Positions 1-9,632 of a stretch of DNA of 50,414 nt are shown in pieces (the stretch's first letter is position 1; the number at the start of each line of letters is the position of its first letter). The stretch is taken from contig WHTY01000025.1 of the NCBI GenBank assembly GCA_009377475.1, positions 1 through 50,414 on the forward strand, given 5' to 3'. This stretch comes from Actinophytocola sp. GTDB taxonomy: Bacteria > Actinomycetota > Actinomycetes > Mycobacteriales > Pseudonocardiaceae. A program made the translations under genes and the position numbers. The notes beneath the pieces are model-generated. The model did not search any database. It had not been told where the DNA came from and saw nothing but the letters and a program-made list of their open reading frames with translations.

Positions 1-164
1 GCCGGAACATCACGCCACGGCGACCCCGTACGGAAGCGCCACGCGATCGCTTCCAGCACCTGCCGATGATCTCGCCATCGCGCGCCGCGCCGCCCCACAT
101 CCGAGGGCAGCACCGGCTCGATCAACTCCCACAACTCGTCATTGATCACACCAGTTCTGACCAT
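1..164 (-). CDS. IS5-family transposase, N-terminal part, cut by window edge
   Basis: The minus strand from an ATG at 164 reads MVRTGVINDELWELIEPVLP, then a short linker and WRDHRQVLEAIAWRFRTGSP with WRDVP at the edge. This is the typical N-terminal domain (DUF4096-like) of IS5-family transposases, which act as DNA-cutting and joining enzymes for their own element. Only about 54 residues lie in the window, so the DDE catalytic domain is outside it and I cannot say whether the gene is intact. The start is convincing because the family begins just ahead of the INDELW motif. In many actinobacterial members the transposase is split into two frames; that cannot be tested here. Confidence 0.88.
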   Translation of the reverse strand, partial: MVRTGVINDELWELIEPVLPSDVGRRGARWRDHRQVLEAIAWRFRTGSPWRDVP

Positions 165-190
165 TCACCGATGATCAACGAACTCACCGG

Positions 191-214
191 CGAAATTTGG
201 GAGACACGCCCTAG
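191..214. repeat. Probable terminal end of the IS5-type element, next to CTAG
   Basis: The stretch cgaaatttgggagacacgcc lies about 27 bases upstream of the transposase start and is followed by ctag at 211-214. IS5-family elements of the IS427 type commonly have ends starting with a GG(C/G)GTGTCTC-like sequence and target CTAG, duplicating TA. Read on the minus strand the end is GGGCGTGTCTCCCAAATTTC. The other end is outside the window, so the inverted-repeat match cannot be confirmed. Bases 215-395 hold no gene that I can support. Confidence 0.55.
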
Positions 215-395
215 ACCGAGCATCCCGGCGGGGGTGCCGCCGTGCTTGCGGCGGCTGGCTCCCAACGCCCATGCACGTATCACCGCACCTTTCCGCATGC
301 CATCAGATGTTGCCGGCCGCTGTCGCCCGGGGCGATCGAGCGGTGATTTTCCGTCATCTACCACGCTGCCTCCGCTGCGATCAACCGAAGCGGGC

Positions 396-1073
396 TCACC
401 AGGGAAAACCGTTCCCGTAGGCGATCGCGAGGACGGTCCCGGCGATCAGCGTCGGGCCCGCGGGCAATGTCGCCGACATCGATCGCTGCCGGATCCAGAC
501 GGCGAGGGCGAGCAGCGCTGTAAGGGTTGTTGCGAGCAGTAGCCCGAGCACGAGATCGCCCAGCCCGAACCAGCCGAGGTAGAGCGCGAGCGCTCCGTAG
601 AGCATCGTGTCACCTCCGCCTGTGTGACCGGGGAACAGCAGCTGTACGGCGGTGGCGACGGCGAGCACCGCCGCTCCAGCCAGGAGCGCCGTCGCGAACT
701 GGTCCCACCGGCCCTCCAGCGCGGCCGTGGCACCCAGCAGCAGGAAACCGCCAACCGCCATGGCGGCAGTCATGCGATGGGGCAGCCGGCGGTGACGGAT
801 ATCGATGACCGCGAGCACGACGCCGGTCAGCACAAGCCAGACCCACGCGGCCAGAGCCAGGCTCTCCGCGTGCCGGGCGGCCACCAGCGCCAGCAGGATC
901 GCGGTCGAGACCGACACCAGGCCGGTGCCCCATGCGGAAACCCGGCCGCCGCGCGGGCCAGCAGCAGATCTATCGTTGACGCGCGCAAGCCGCTCAGACC
1001 AGGACGTCAGGATAGGCCCCGCGAGCAGGCCCATGGCAGCCGTGGACGGTGCGATCCAGGATGACTTCTCCAT
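396..1073 (-). CDS. A24 family prepilin peptidase-like membrane protease
   Basis: This is a polytopic membrane protein of about 225 residues. It carries the two aspartates of the A24 (type IV prepilin peptidase/TadV) family: Asp91 in LAVIDIRHRRLPHR and Asp155 in TGGGDTML, where most members have GxGD followed by V/I-K-L. About six hydrophobic segments follow an N-terminal LLAGP helix that resembles the start of actinobacterial members. The protein lacks the cysteine-rich methylase loop, as is usual in short actinobacterial forms, so it would only cleave prepilin-like leaders. No pilin or Flp genes are nearby, so it is orphaned here. ATG at 1073 was preferred to 1034 because it keeps the complete first membrane helix; neither has a clear ribosome site. 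Confidence 0.8.
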   Translation of the reverse strand: MEKSSWIAPSTAAMGLLAGPILTSWSERLARVNDRSAAGPRGGRVSAWGTGLVSVSTAILLALVAARHAESLALAAWVWLVLTGVVLAVIDIRHRRLPHRMTAAMAVGGFLLLGATAALEGRWDQFATALLAGAAVLAVATAVQLLFPGHTGGGDTMLYGALALYLGWFGLGDLVLGLLLATTLTALLALAVWIRQRSMSATLPAGPTLIAGTVLAIAYGNGFPW

Positions 1074-1318
1074 GTCTGATGTTCCCGTGCGAGGGCACGG
1101 CGGTGCTCTGCACGTACTACCACTCATCGACCCGTGAGTAGTTCCCGCAGGTCGTTGAGTAGTTCTACCGGAGGAACGGGTTCGTGGCATCTCGTACGCT
1201 CGGAAGCGGGCTGGCCGGGTGCTGGCGGGGAACCGCGGCCCGCGCGCTGGCGTCCTACTACCGAGTGTGGCGACACCGATGCTGCCCTCAGACACGAGAT
1301 CACCGGGGAGAACCCTCG

Positions 1319-1687
1319 ATGCACCACGAGCCGAGCAGAGACGATCTGGACCTGGAAGTGCTGGAGGAGTTCCGGCACCGCCTCGACCACAAGTGGGCGC
1401 TGCGCGTCATCGCCGCACTGATCGAGGGGCCGCTGCGGTTCAACGAGCTGCGCCAGGCCGTGAGTGAGCTCGCTGACGGCAAACCGATCAGCGTGAGCGT
1501 GCTGTCCGAGACTCTGCATGATCTGGCGGATTACGGCCTCGTGAGCAACACGCGTGACGAGTCATCGAAGCCGATCATCGTGTCGATCTATGCGCTGACG
1601 GAGAACGCCCGGAAGAACCTGCCGGAGCTGCAGGAGGTCGCGCGACGGTTTCTGGCTGAGCCCGGTGACCAGTCTGGTAGGCCGTAG
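1319..1687 (+). CDS. HxlR-family winged-helix transcriptional regulator
   Basis: A 122-residue protein covering one HxlR-type DNA-binding domain. KWALRVIAALIEGPLRFNEL is the first helix pair, SVLSETLHDLADYGLVSNTR holds the recognition helix and wing, and the end is amphipathic (ALTENARKNLPELQEVARRF). These proteins bind DNA as dimers and often sense redox or small electrophiles. The ATG at 1319 was chosen because ggggag precedes it and the conserved domain begins about 30 residues later; an upstream in-frame ATG at 1184 would add unlikely sequence. It is transcribed toward a minus-strand peptidase fragment that abuts its stop codon, so its original regulated neighbour may have been lost. Confidence 0.85.
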   Translation: MHHEPSRDDLDLEVLEEFRHRLDHKWALRVIAALIEGPLRFNELRQAVSELADGKPISVSVLSETLHDLADYGLVSNTRDESSKPIIVSIYALTENARKNLPELQEVARRFLAEPGDQSGRP

Positions 1688-1689
1688 GA

Positions 1690-2028
1690 GGGCTCCACGC
1701 CGGGCAGGACGCGCACGTCGCAACGCAGCACGCATTCTCCGGGGACAGTGCCCGGGTGGCCGGGCATCGCGAAGTGGCCGACGTTGAGACGCGGGTGACC
1801 TGGGAAGTCGGGGTCCTGTTTGTGGTCCTGCAGCAGTTGTTCGATGTGCGCGATGTAGTCCAGGGCGGCGTGGAATGCGTCGGTTCCATGCTCCGGGTGT
1901 CCGGCGTGCGCGGCTCGGCCGACGATCCTGATCTCGGCCCAGGCGTTGCCGAGCTGCGCCAGCGACGGTAGACATCCGGTCGGTTCGGCCACGATCGCCG
2001 CGTCGGCGTCGAGCAAGCCCAGGCCGAG
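1690..2028 (-). pseudogene. M20-family metallopeptidase fragment (dimerisation domain only)
   Basis: The minus-strand frame reads LDADAAIVAEPTG, then GNAWAEIRIVGRAAHAGHP and CVLRCDVRVLPGVEPS. These match the centre of ArgE/DapE/CPG2-type M20 peptidases: the EPT metal-site region, the dimerisation domain with GRAAHAG, and the strand after it. The N-terminal zinc-binding part and the C-terminal catalytic part are both missing. A stop lies immediately upstream at about 2029, and homology ends where the HxlR gene stops. There is no plausible start codon or ribosome site, so I call it a remnant of about 110 codons and not an expressed gene. Confidence 0.8.
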
Positions 2029-2107
2029 TCACCACCCGGTCTTCGGCAGGCTTCAGGCCCGTAACCGCGCCGAAGCCGTCGCCAAGGCCCGAGAGCTCGA
2101 CCTCCAT

Positions 2108-4423
2108 CTAATGCGCATCGCGCACATCATGCTCGCTGACCCAGGCCGCAATCTGGGTGCGGGAGTGGAACCCGAGCTTGACGAGAATGTGCTCGACATG
2201 GGTCTCCACGGTGCGGGCGGAGATGACCAGGTCCGTGGCGATCTGCTTGTTGCCCAGTCCCTTGGCGACCAGTCGCGCGATCTCCGTTTCACGGTTGGTG
2301 AGGGCACCGCTGGCGAATGGCGACCGACGCTTCGGGGTCGACGAAGACCGTTTCCCGAGCGCATAGTCGATGGCTTCGTTCAGGGGGAGGGCGGCGCCTC
2401 GACCGTGCGTGTCGGAGAACAGCCGATCGCCGAGGTGCTCGCGAACGTCGTGCTCGATGCCCTCGCCGACGAAGCGGACCATGCGCCACGGCAGGCGCAT
2501 GCCGCTCGCCTGCCAGATGGTGTTCGCCGCGCCCATGAGAGTGGCCGCGTGGCGGTGCTCAGCCATGCTCACCGCCACCCAGGCGAGACCGTCGAAGCAG
2601 GTCGCGATGAGAACAGGCTGCTCGAAGTGGGCGTACAGCTCGATGGCCTCCCGCATGCACGTCGTGGCGGCGGTGTGGTCTGCGTTCCGCCAGTGGTCGA
2701 GCCCTACGAACCAGAGCGCGAGGGCTTTGAGCAGGTGAGCGCCTTGCTCCTCGGTCATGGCGAGAAAGTCGCGGGCGATCTCTCCTGCGCGAGGGTCCTC
2801 TAGGTCGAACGCGCACATCGAGGCGACCGCGAGGCTTTCGGCGGCCACCCCCAGGTTGCCGGTCCTGCGACAGCCGATGGCGGCTTCCTCGGCCAGGGAT
2901 CGGGCACGGGTCAGGTCTGATTCGGAGAAGGCGAGGAAGGCCGACTGCAACACGGTCTCCGCGAGCACATCGGTGGCTTCGAGTTGTTCGGCGAGGGCGC
3001 GGCACTCGTCAAGCAGGCAGGTGGCCGAATCCACGTCGGACAACAAGACACCGAGGAAACTGCACGCGGACAACGCGCGAGCACGGGACGTGTTCTCCGC
3101 CGCGTCGGCCCGCAACGCCCTGGTGAGCCACCGGTAACCCTCGAGCAGGTGCCCGTTGTGTACCCAGAACGGGCGCAGCCGCGTCGCTATCTCCACCGCG
3201 ACGGGGGTCTCGGCCGGTTCGGACAGGCTGAAGTCCAGCGCAATGCGCAGGTTGGCGTGTTCCTGCCTGGCCTGCCGGAACCATTCGACGTCCCGCGGGC
3301 TGCAGTAGTCGGTGATCCCGCGCGCGGCGAGCGACCAGTAGTAGTCGCGATGACGGACGCGCGCGGCCTTCTCCTGCCCGGCCGCGGCAAGCCGGGCCAG
3401 GCCGAACTGCCGGACCACCTCCAGTATGTGGTAGCGGGCATACCGGCCGTGGGTGCCGTTCCGGCGTTGCACGATGGACTTGTCCACCAACCCGGCGACC
3501 GCGTCGATCATGCGCTCGTCCGGCGCATCCGCCGAGCAGATCGCCTCAATGGCCTCCAGGGTGAATCCCCCGGAGAACACCGACAACTGCTCCCAGAGGC
3601 GCTGCTCGGTCGGCGAGCACAGTTGGTAGCTCCACTCGATCGCGGCTTCCAGACTTTGCTGACGCTCGGGCGCGTTGCGGCGCCCCTGGCTGAGCAGGTT
3701 CAGGGCGTCGTCGAGCCGGGCGAGGACCTGCTCGGGGCTGAACGCCCGCAGGCGCACCGCCGCGAGTTCGAGGGCCAGCGGCATGCCTTCCAGCCGCTGG
3801 CAGATCGCGGCCACGGTCTCCCGATTCTTGTCGGTTATCCGGAAGTCCGGGTCCACAGCGGCCGCGCGTTCGGCGAACAGCGTCACCGCGTCGAAGCTGC
3901 CCGATGCGTCGCCCACGAGCGGGCTGACTGTGCCGGGAACGGGGAGCGGAGACACGGACAGGGCCTGCTCGCCCTCGATTCCCAGTACGTGGCGGCTGGT
4001 GGCCAGGACACGCACCTCGCCGGCCGCGGCGAGGACCTTGCCCAGCAGCACGGCGCACGGGTCGACGACGTGTTCGCAGTTGTCGGCGACGAGGAGAAGC
4101 TTCTTGTTCCTGAGGTACTCGGTGAGGCGATCAAGTGGTTCGGTCGACTCGTCGCGCAGTCCGAGAACGTGGGCCACATTCTGCGCGATGAGCTCACCGT
4201 TGTTGACGGCTGCAAACTCGACTAGCCACACACCGTCCGGAAAGGCGCGGTGAGCCTGTTCGGCCACCTGCAACGCCAGGCGGGTCTTACCGACACCACC
4301 CGGCCCGGTAAGGGTCACGATGCGCGACGCCGACAGCAGCTTTTTCGCCTTCGTCATCTCGCGTCGGCGTCCAACGAAGCTGGTCAGTTCAGCTGGCAGG
4401 TTGCCCACGATTCGCGCCGCCAT
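2108..4423 (-). CDS. LuxR-family regulator with N-terminal NB-ARC/AAA-type ATPase
   Basis: A protein of about 771 residues with a nucleotide-binding domain at the start and a LuxR helix-turn-helix at the end. NLPAELTSFVGRRREM and the P-loop GPGGVGKT (residues 40-47) are typical of large ATPase regulators in actinomycetes; LLVADNCEHV is the Walker B region, and a GMPLALELAA motif follows. The middle is helical and TPR-like. The C-terminus has LTNRETEIARLVAKGLGNKQ and a recognition helix ending in TVETHVEHILVKLGF. Such proteins switch on genes after ligand and ATP binding. The ATG at 4423 was chosen although a GTG at 4459 is in frame. Its first 35 bases overlap the end of the lipoprotein frame upstream. 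Confidence 0.88.
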   Translation of the reverse strand: MAARIVGNLPAELTSFVGRRREMTKAKKLLSASRIVTLTGPGGVGKTRLALQVAEQAHRAFPDGVWLVEFAAVNNGELIAQNVAHVLGLRDESTEPLDRLTEYLRNKKLLLVADNCEHVVDPCAVLLGKVLAAAGEVRVLATSRHVLGIEGEQALSVSPLPVPGTVSPLVGDASGSFDAVTLFAERAAAVDPDFRITDKNRETVAAICQRLEGMPLALELAAVRLRAFSPEQVLARLDDALNLLSQGRRNAPERQQSLEAAIEWSYQLCSPTEQRLWEQLSVFSGGFTLEAIEAICSADAPDERMIDAVAGLVDKSIVQRRNGTHGRYARYHILEVVRQFGLARLAAAGQEKAARVRHRDYYWSLAARGITDYCSPRDVEWFRQARQEHANLRIALDFSLSEPAETPVAVEIATRLRPFWVHNGHLLEGYRWLTRALRADAAENTSRARALSACSFLGVLLSDVDSATCLLDECRALAEQLEATDVLAETVLQSAFLAFSESDLTRARSLAEEAAIGCRRTGNLGVAAESLAVASMCAFDLEDPRAGEIARDFLAMTEEQGAHLLKALALWFVGLDHWRNADHTAATTCMREAIELYAHFEQPVLIATCFDGLAWVAVSMAEHRHAATLMGAANTIWQASGMRLPWRMVRFVGEGIEHDVREHLGDRLFSDTHGRGAALPLNEAIDYALGKRSSSTPKRRSPFASGALTNRETEIARLVAKGLGNKQIATDLVISARTVETHVEHILVKLGFHSRTQIAAWVSEHDVRDAH

Positions 4424-4835
4424 AGAACAACCATGGCACCTCGGATGACCAGATGCCACTGGTCGGTGATCGCGGTGCGCTCAGTAGGATTTCGGCAGGC
4501 CGAGACTGTGCTGTGCGACGTAGTTGAGGATCATCGAGCTTGCCGGGTGCGAGCTCAGAGAATCCCGCCAAGGTTGCCGACGGGCTCGACATGATGCCAA
4601 TGTTATCGTTCTGGCCGTCGACAGCCGCCACGTCACCGAAGCTGCCGGCGAACGCGCGCATTCGGTCGATGGTTTGCTCTATGCCCGATCCCGATGCGGC
4701 TCTGGCAGACTGCTCGGTCGACGGAGGACGCTGGCCCTCGGTCGGGCCAGTGCCCGGCTCAGCCTGACCGCACGCGGCAACTGCGCTGAACAGCACCGTC
4801 GCAGCGAGAAGTGCCGTGGTTCGCCGGCTGCGCAT
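4389..4835 (-). CDS. Small putative lipoprotein, possibly truncated
   Basis: The frame starts at ATG 4835, preceded by gggagg on its strand, and begins with a clear lipoprotein signal: MRSRRTTALLAATVLFSAVA followed by AC, so the lipid-modified cysteine would be residue 22. The next 30 residues are a Gly/Pro/Ser-rich linker, then a short possible helix (IEQTIDRMRAFAGSFGDVAA). The last 50 or so residues look unlike a folded domain and run into the start of the LuxR-type gene, overlapping it by 35 bases. I recognise no family. The signal peptide is convincing; the C-terminus may have been changed by a frameshift or by the joining of two genes, so a broken gene is a real alternative. Confidence 0.5.
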   Translation of the reverse strand: MRSRRTTALLAATVLFSAVAACGQAEPGTGPTEGQRPPSTEQSARAASGSGIEQTIDRMRAFAGSFGDVAAVDGQNDNIGIMSSPSATLAGFSELAPGKLDDPQLRRTAQSRPAEILLSAPRSPTSGIWSSEVPWLFYGGANRGQPAS

Positions 4836-4897
4836 GAAGGCCTCCCGAGCGTCCTACCTCCAGACGGTGCCCGAGTGCCCCGGGGTTGCACGGCAAA

Positions 4898-4937
4898 CGG
4901 GGGCGCCAGCCGGTTAAATCACCGGCTGGCGCCCCCG
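4898..4937. terminator. Perfect 17-bp stem terminator after the subtilase gene
   Basis: The arms 4898-4914 (cgggggcgccagccggt) and 4921-4937 are perfectly complementary with a six-base loop taaatc. The hairpin is 12 bases past the stop of the minus-strand protease (stop at 4950-4952). It has no U-tract, as is common for actinobacterial terminators, and it also separates the protease from the lipoprotein gene. Confidence 0.8.
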
Positions 4938-4949
4938 TCCTCCCTCGTG

Positions 4950-7900
4950 CTACTGATCCATCAGGTTGATGTGTTCCAGGATGTTCTTCTGATTCTCCAT
5001 CTGCGCCTTGGTCGACGTCGGATCGAGCCGCACGGCCTCGGCCTCGGTCAGCGCCTCGGAGAACTTGGTGTCAGCACCCTTCTTGCCGTCGGTGTCGACC
5101 ATCTCGTCGTAGCCGACCGCGCCGTTGGCGAAGTTCAGCCACGCGGCCAGCAGCTGCCGGTCGAGCTGCGAGACGATATCGCCCGAGCTGCTGCTCGGAT
5201 CCAGCACCGCAGCGGCCTTGTCGACCGTCGATGCGTCGACCACCTCGTTGAACACCTGACTCATGTGGCCGGCGATGTCGAGGTAGCACTGCAAGGTTTC
5301 CGGCGTGAACTCGCCGGTACCGAGGCCGAAGTAGATCGCGAACCAGTATCCCGCCGACCGGATGAGCTCCGCCGCGCCGACGATCACCACGGTCACCTCG
5401 TCGGAGCCCGCGCCCCCGTCATCGTCGACGGCCGTGAATACCAATGTGTACAGGCAGGCGTCCGTGTAGACGTGCGACTGGGCGTCATCCACATCCCGTG
5501 GTTGCACGCTGGGGCTCACCGCGGGATCCGGATCCGGCGGGTTCACCAGGTAGCTGGTCGACGTCACCGCTGCGTCGCCCCACAGCCAGGACAGCGTCAG
5601 GTCGTCGCTACCCGGGTCGGTGGCGTTGCCGCTGACCTCGAAGAGCTCACCGATCTGCGCGAACAACGTCGGTGTGCCATTGATGTCGACGGTATTGCCG
5701 AGGTCGATCACCGGTGTCGGGTCGACGTTGCCGACCACGACGTCGGTTGTCCCGCAGGTCTCCGCCAGCCCGTCGTCAGCGCAGACGGTCACGGTGAACG
5801 TGCCGTTGTCGCCGTAGACGTTGCCACCGGAGAACTGCACGGTCGCGTCCGGCCGGTTGTTCTCCTCCGGACCGGTCAGGACCTCGTCGGCGAACTCGGG
5901 ATCGCCCCAATCCACGGTCACCGTGAGGTCGGTGAGCCAGCCCGGATCGGAGGCGAGGCCGGAGATGGTCAGCTCCTCGCCTTCGTCGATCGGCGAGTTC
6001 GTCACCAGGCCGGTGACGCTCGGCGCGACGTTGTTCACCTGCACCGTCGTGCCCTCGACGTCGAACGCACCCTTGGCATCGGTCACCTTCACGGCGATGT
6101 CGTAAGTGCCACGGAAGCCGACGCGGTCGAACGTCGCCGTCTGGCCGGTGGCGTCGTCGAACTGGCCGTCGTTGTCCAGGTCCCACGCGTAGGTGAGCGC
6201 GTCACCATCGGGGTCGGACGATTCGTCGGCGTCGACCTGCACGTCAACGCCCTCGTTGGTCTCATACGGCCCACCCGCGTCCGCACTCGGCGGCCGGTTC
6301 TCCACCGCCGCCTCGAGCGTGATGACGGTGAACTCCTGCGGACCCTGTGGCACGGCGGTCCCGGCCACGCGCACGGTCCACGTGCCCTCCGCCGCATCGG
6401 CGACCACCATCTCGACGTTGTTGGTGTTGTCATTGCCGGTGGTCGCGGCGTTGTTGGGATTGTTCGGGTCGAGCACGAAGGGTGTCCGCTCGACGCCGTC
6501 CGGCCCGATCAGCCGCAGATCGAGATCGTTGATCAGCGTGCTCGTCGCGAGGCGGGTGGCCGACGGGTCGTTCCACGCCAACGTCACCTTGACGTCCTCC
6601 GCACCGTCGGAGTTGAACGTCCAGTTCCGCTGGTCGCCTTGGTCGATGGTGTTGACGTGGATGCGGGGATTGGTCACGTGATCGATCACCACGTCCACGG
6701 CGCCCTGGATCTCCACCGCGCCCCACCCGAACTGGTAGTCCGGCCCGGCGTTGCCCAGGTCACGGGCGGTGTGCGCCAGCACTGCCTTGACGATGTGGCT
6801 CACCGGCCTGCTGGTCGCCCCGTACTGGTCCTTCCACTGCTCGACCAGGAGCGCCGTGGCGCCCGCGGCGGCCGGGGAGGCCATGCTCGTACCGCACTTG
6901 GGGCCGTACCACCCCGACCTCGTCGCCGACCACTCCGTCGCGGTGACCTGCGCCGCCGTGGTCGAGCAACCGGGCGCCACGACATCCGGCTTGAGCCTGC
7001 CGTCGTCGGTCGGTCCCCAGCTCGAGAAGCCGGTCATGCTGTCGTCGTCGGAGTTGATCGCTCCGACCACGATCGGGTTCTTCGCGGTGGCAGGCGACGA
7101 GATGGTGCTGCTGTTGCCGCACGTCGCCGGGTTCTGCCGTTCGTTGCCCGCCGCCTGGAAGTAGATCAGTTGCTGCGCGTTGATCGAGCCTCCGGCGATG
7201 TCGTCGAGCAGGATCGAGGTGTCGGTGTAGTCGCCGAGTTGGGCGCAGGGGAACCCGTTGAGGACAACGTTGTTGCCGAGTGACATGTTCACCAGGTCGG
7301 CGCCGTTGGTCAGCGCCGTAGTGAAGTCGGCCTGGATCGTGCTCGTGTCGTTGTACCAGGTGTCGCTGCTGGCGGTTCGGCCATAGGTTCGCAGCTGGGC
7401 GCCCGGTGCCATGCCCGCCCACTGGTTAGCCGTGCCGTTGTTCGCGGTGCCGTTGCTGTCGTTGCCGTTGCTGTTGGACCCGTCGCCCAGCAGGATGCCC
7501 GACACGTGGGTCGCGTGGCTGCTGATGGGCATCCCGTTGTCCTCGGCGACGCGGCCGGCGAAGTCGGGGTGGGCGGTGTCGGCGATGCCGGTGTCGTACA
7601 CCAGCGCGGTCACTCCGGTGCCGTCGAGGTTGTAGGGCGCGGCCCAGACGGTGTCCACGCCGAGGTTGGCCCGGACATGTCGACCTGGCCTTCCAGCCTG
7701 GGTTCGACGACGGCGAGGTACTGGATCGGGTCGGCCTTGGACAGCTCCCGGACCTGTCCTGGAGCCACGATGGCGATCACGGATCGGGTGGCCTCGGTCT
7801 CGCTCACGACTTCGCCGTTGCCCCGCTCTACCAGCGCACTTATCTCATCGGAGCCGATGTCCGCGTGACCTTGGGCGCTGATGAGGATGCGTCCCTTGCC

Positions 7901-8344
7901 CGCTTGCGCCCACTTGCCGATCTCACCGCGCCGCAGCGCGGGGCTGATCTTGTCGTCCTCGGCGATCGGCCCCGCCCAGCGCAGGTCATCAAGCTCCCTG
8001 AGTGTGTCCAGATCGGACACCGAGGACACCGCGATGTAGGTGTTACCGACGACGTAGTCGAGGAGATCGACGCCTTGGCCGGCGATCTCGGCGCGTCGCG
8101 GCGCGTTCGGCAGATCGGTGAACTGTGCGTAGAAGTGCACGTCGTCGCGCGGGCCCTTGCCCTGCCGTATCCCCTGTTCGTCGATGCCAGGGCTCGGGGT
8201 GAACGTCCGCGACTTCAGAGCGATCTCGTAGTCGCCGTCGCCCGCGCCCCCGCCCGGCTGCGCCGTCGCCAACGTGGGCACGGTGATGACCAGCGCCGCC
8301 GCACTGGCCAGAACGATCAGTGACCTGAGCTTCGTGGCGGCCAT
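4950..8344 (-). pseudogene. Secreted subtilisin-like (S8) serine protease with PKD-like domains, frameshifted
   Basis: Two minus-strand frames form one protein. The first part, from ATG 8344 with ggagg upstream, has a Sec signal (VITVPTLATA cleavage region) and an inhibitor-like propeptide ending VEPRLEGQVD. The second part continues with VRANLGVDTVWAAPYN and the complete catalytic triad: Asp in VYDTGIAD, His in SSHATHVSG and Ser in CGTSMASPAAAG (residues 22, 48 and 258 counted from the VD-T-V-W methionine-equivalent). Several immunoglobulin/PKD-like repeats follow (RPPSADAGGPYETNEG; AYAW-type DLDNDGQFDD), then a C-terminal helical region. The frames meet at about 7670-7682, so one base has been gained or two lost. 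Total would be about 1,130 residues. It would be a secreted peptidase; as written, translation stops after the propeptide. Confidence 0.85.
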
Positions 8345-8421
8345 GGGCGGGACCTCCGCATTCGCGCGAGTGGCTATATACTTTTGTTCCCTTCGTGTCG
8401 CCTATGGCGAAAGTTACGATT

Positions 8422-9632
8422 TCAGAAGTTCAGACGCTGGCGCAGTTGCCGGTTTGGGGTACGCCGGTGAAGCTGGTCGCGGAACCACGGCCTGACCCGG
8501 GTGGCTCCTTCGCGCAGGGCGAGGCCGTGCTCCGGGGCCAGTAGGTCTTGGAAGAGGACGTTGGCGCCTTGGTCGCACCACTTGCGGGCCATCTGCCGGG
8601 CCGGCTGGTAGGGCACGAGTTCGTCATTGGGGCTCTGCATCACCAGCACCGGCGCGGTGGGTTTGCGATTACCGACCACCTGCTGGTCCATGACGGCTTT
8701 GTACGGTTGCTCGGCCAGGTGCTCGGCCAATGACCGACCGTCCTTGGTGAGGGTTTCGTGCCGCAGAAACCTGTGCCGCACAGCGGTCTCGGGCACGCAT
8801 TCGTCGTTCGTCTGCTCGGCCACCTGTCTACCGGCGTCGTTGAGCAGGTCCTGGACCTGCAGTCTGGGGTAGAAGTCGTCCAGGCCCTTGATGAAGTAGC
8901 CGCCAGCCAGGCCGGAGGCCCAGCGACCGTTCGCCTTGGCGAGCAGGGCGACGAGATCGGCGGGCGCGCCACCTGCGTAGCCGCCTTTGAGCTTGAGTTC
9001 GCCGGCGTAGGTGGGCTGCAGTTCCGCGGCCGCGGCGGCGGCACCACCGCCCTGGGAGAACCTGGTGATGCAGACCGGGCCGTTGTCCGGCAGGTTCGCC
9101 GCGGGGAGCCGCTGGGCTGGGCGGATGGAGTCGAGCACGGCGTGTGCTTGGGGAGCTCGCTGCAGGTAGGAGTGGGTGCCCGGGGTGCCGAGCCCTTCGT
9201 AGTCGGTCAGCACGACGCCGTAGCCGTCCAGCAGCAGCGGCAGGACTTTGGGCGTCTCGTACTCCAGGCCCTCGGAGAGTTGCCGCGACGGGGCGCACTG
9301 GTCGCCCATGCCCTGGGTGCCGGCGGCATAGCCGATGATCGGACGCTGGCCGGGAGCCGCCCACGGCAGGGTCGGGGCCAGCACCGCGCCGGTGACGGCG
9401 CCGCGCCGGTTGCGGCCGTCCCGGCTGAGATACATGATCCACTGCGCCTTCGCGGTGAGGCCGCCGAGACCGATGAAGGCCAGCATCGGCTCGTGCCGGA
9501 TAACGTCGCCGTTGCTGCCCGCGAGCAGCTGCGCCGGCGGGTGTAGAACGACGGGTCCGCGCTGGCCGGTGCCACGACGGTGGCGAGCGAGGCGGTCAGC
9601 GCAAACCCGCCGCCCGTGCGGCGAATCGTGTA
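8422..9632 (-). pseudogene. Secretory lipase (LIP family), frameshifted and without a start codon
   Basis: From 9486 the frame gives an alpha/beta-hydrolase of the secretory lipase family: GYAAGTQGMGDQCAPS, VVLTDYEGLGTPG, a nucleophile elbow TRFSQGGG, PNDELVPYQPAR with the acidic residue, and EHGL with the catalytic histidine. Upstream, another frame encodes the secretion signal end LTASLATVVAPASADPSFYT. The frames fit together if one C is restored in a CCC run at 9539-9541, giving FYTPPAQLLAG. No start codon exists between the in-frame stop at 9633-9635 and the signal. In the elbow an arginine stands where family members have glycine (G-x-S-x-G), another sign of decay. It would hydrolyse acylglycerols or esters outside the cell. 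Confidence 0.8.

Noticed and set aside
146..364. A 72-codon minus-strand frame upstream of the transposase.
   Set aside because: It overlaps the IS end, has no recognisable domain and no ribosome site.
4524..7283. A plus-strand open frame of 919 codons opposite the subtilase.
   Set aside because: Composition is dominated by Arg/His/Val typical of antisense frames in GC-rich genes; the minus strand has a complete protease domain with catalytic triad.
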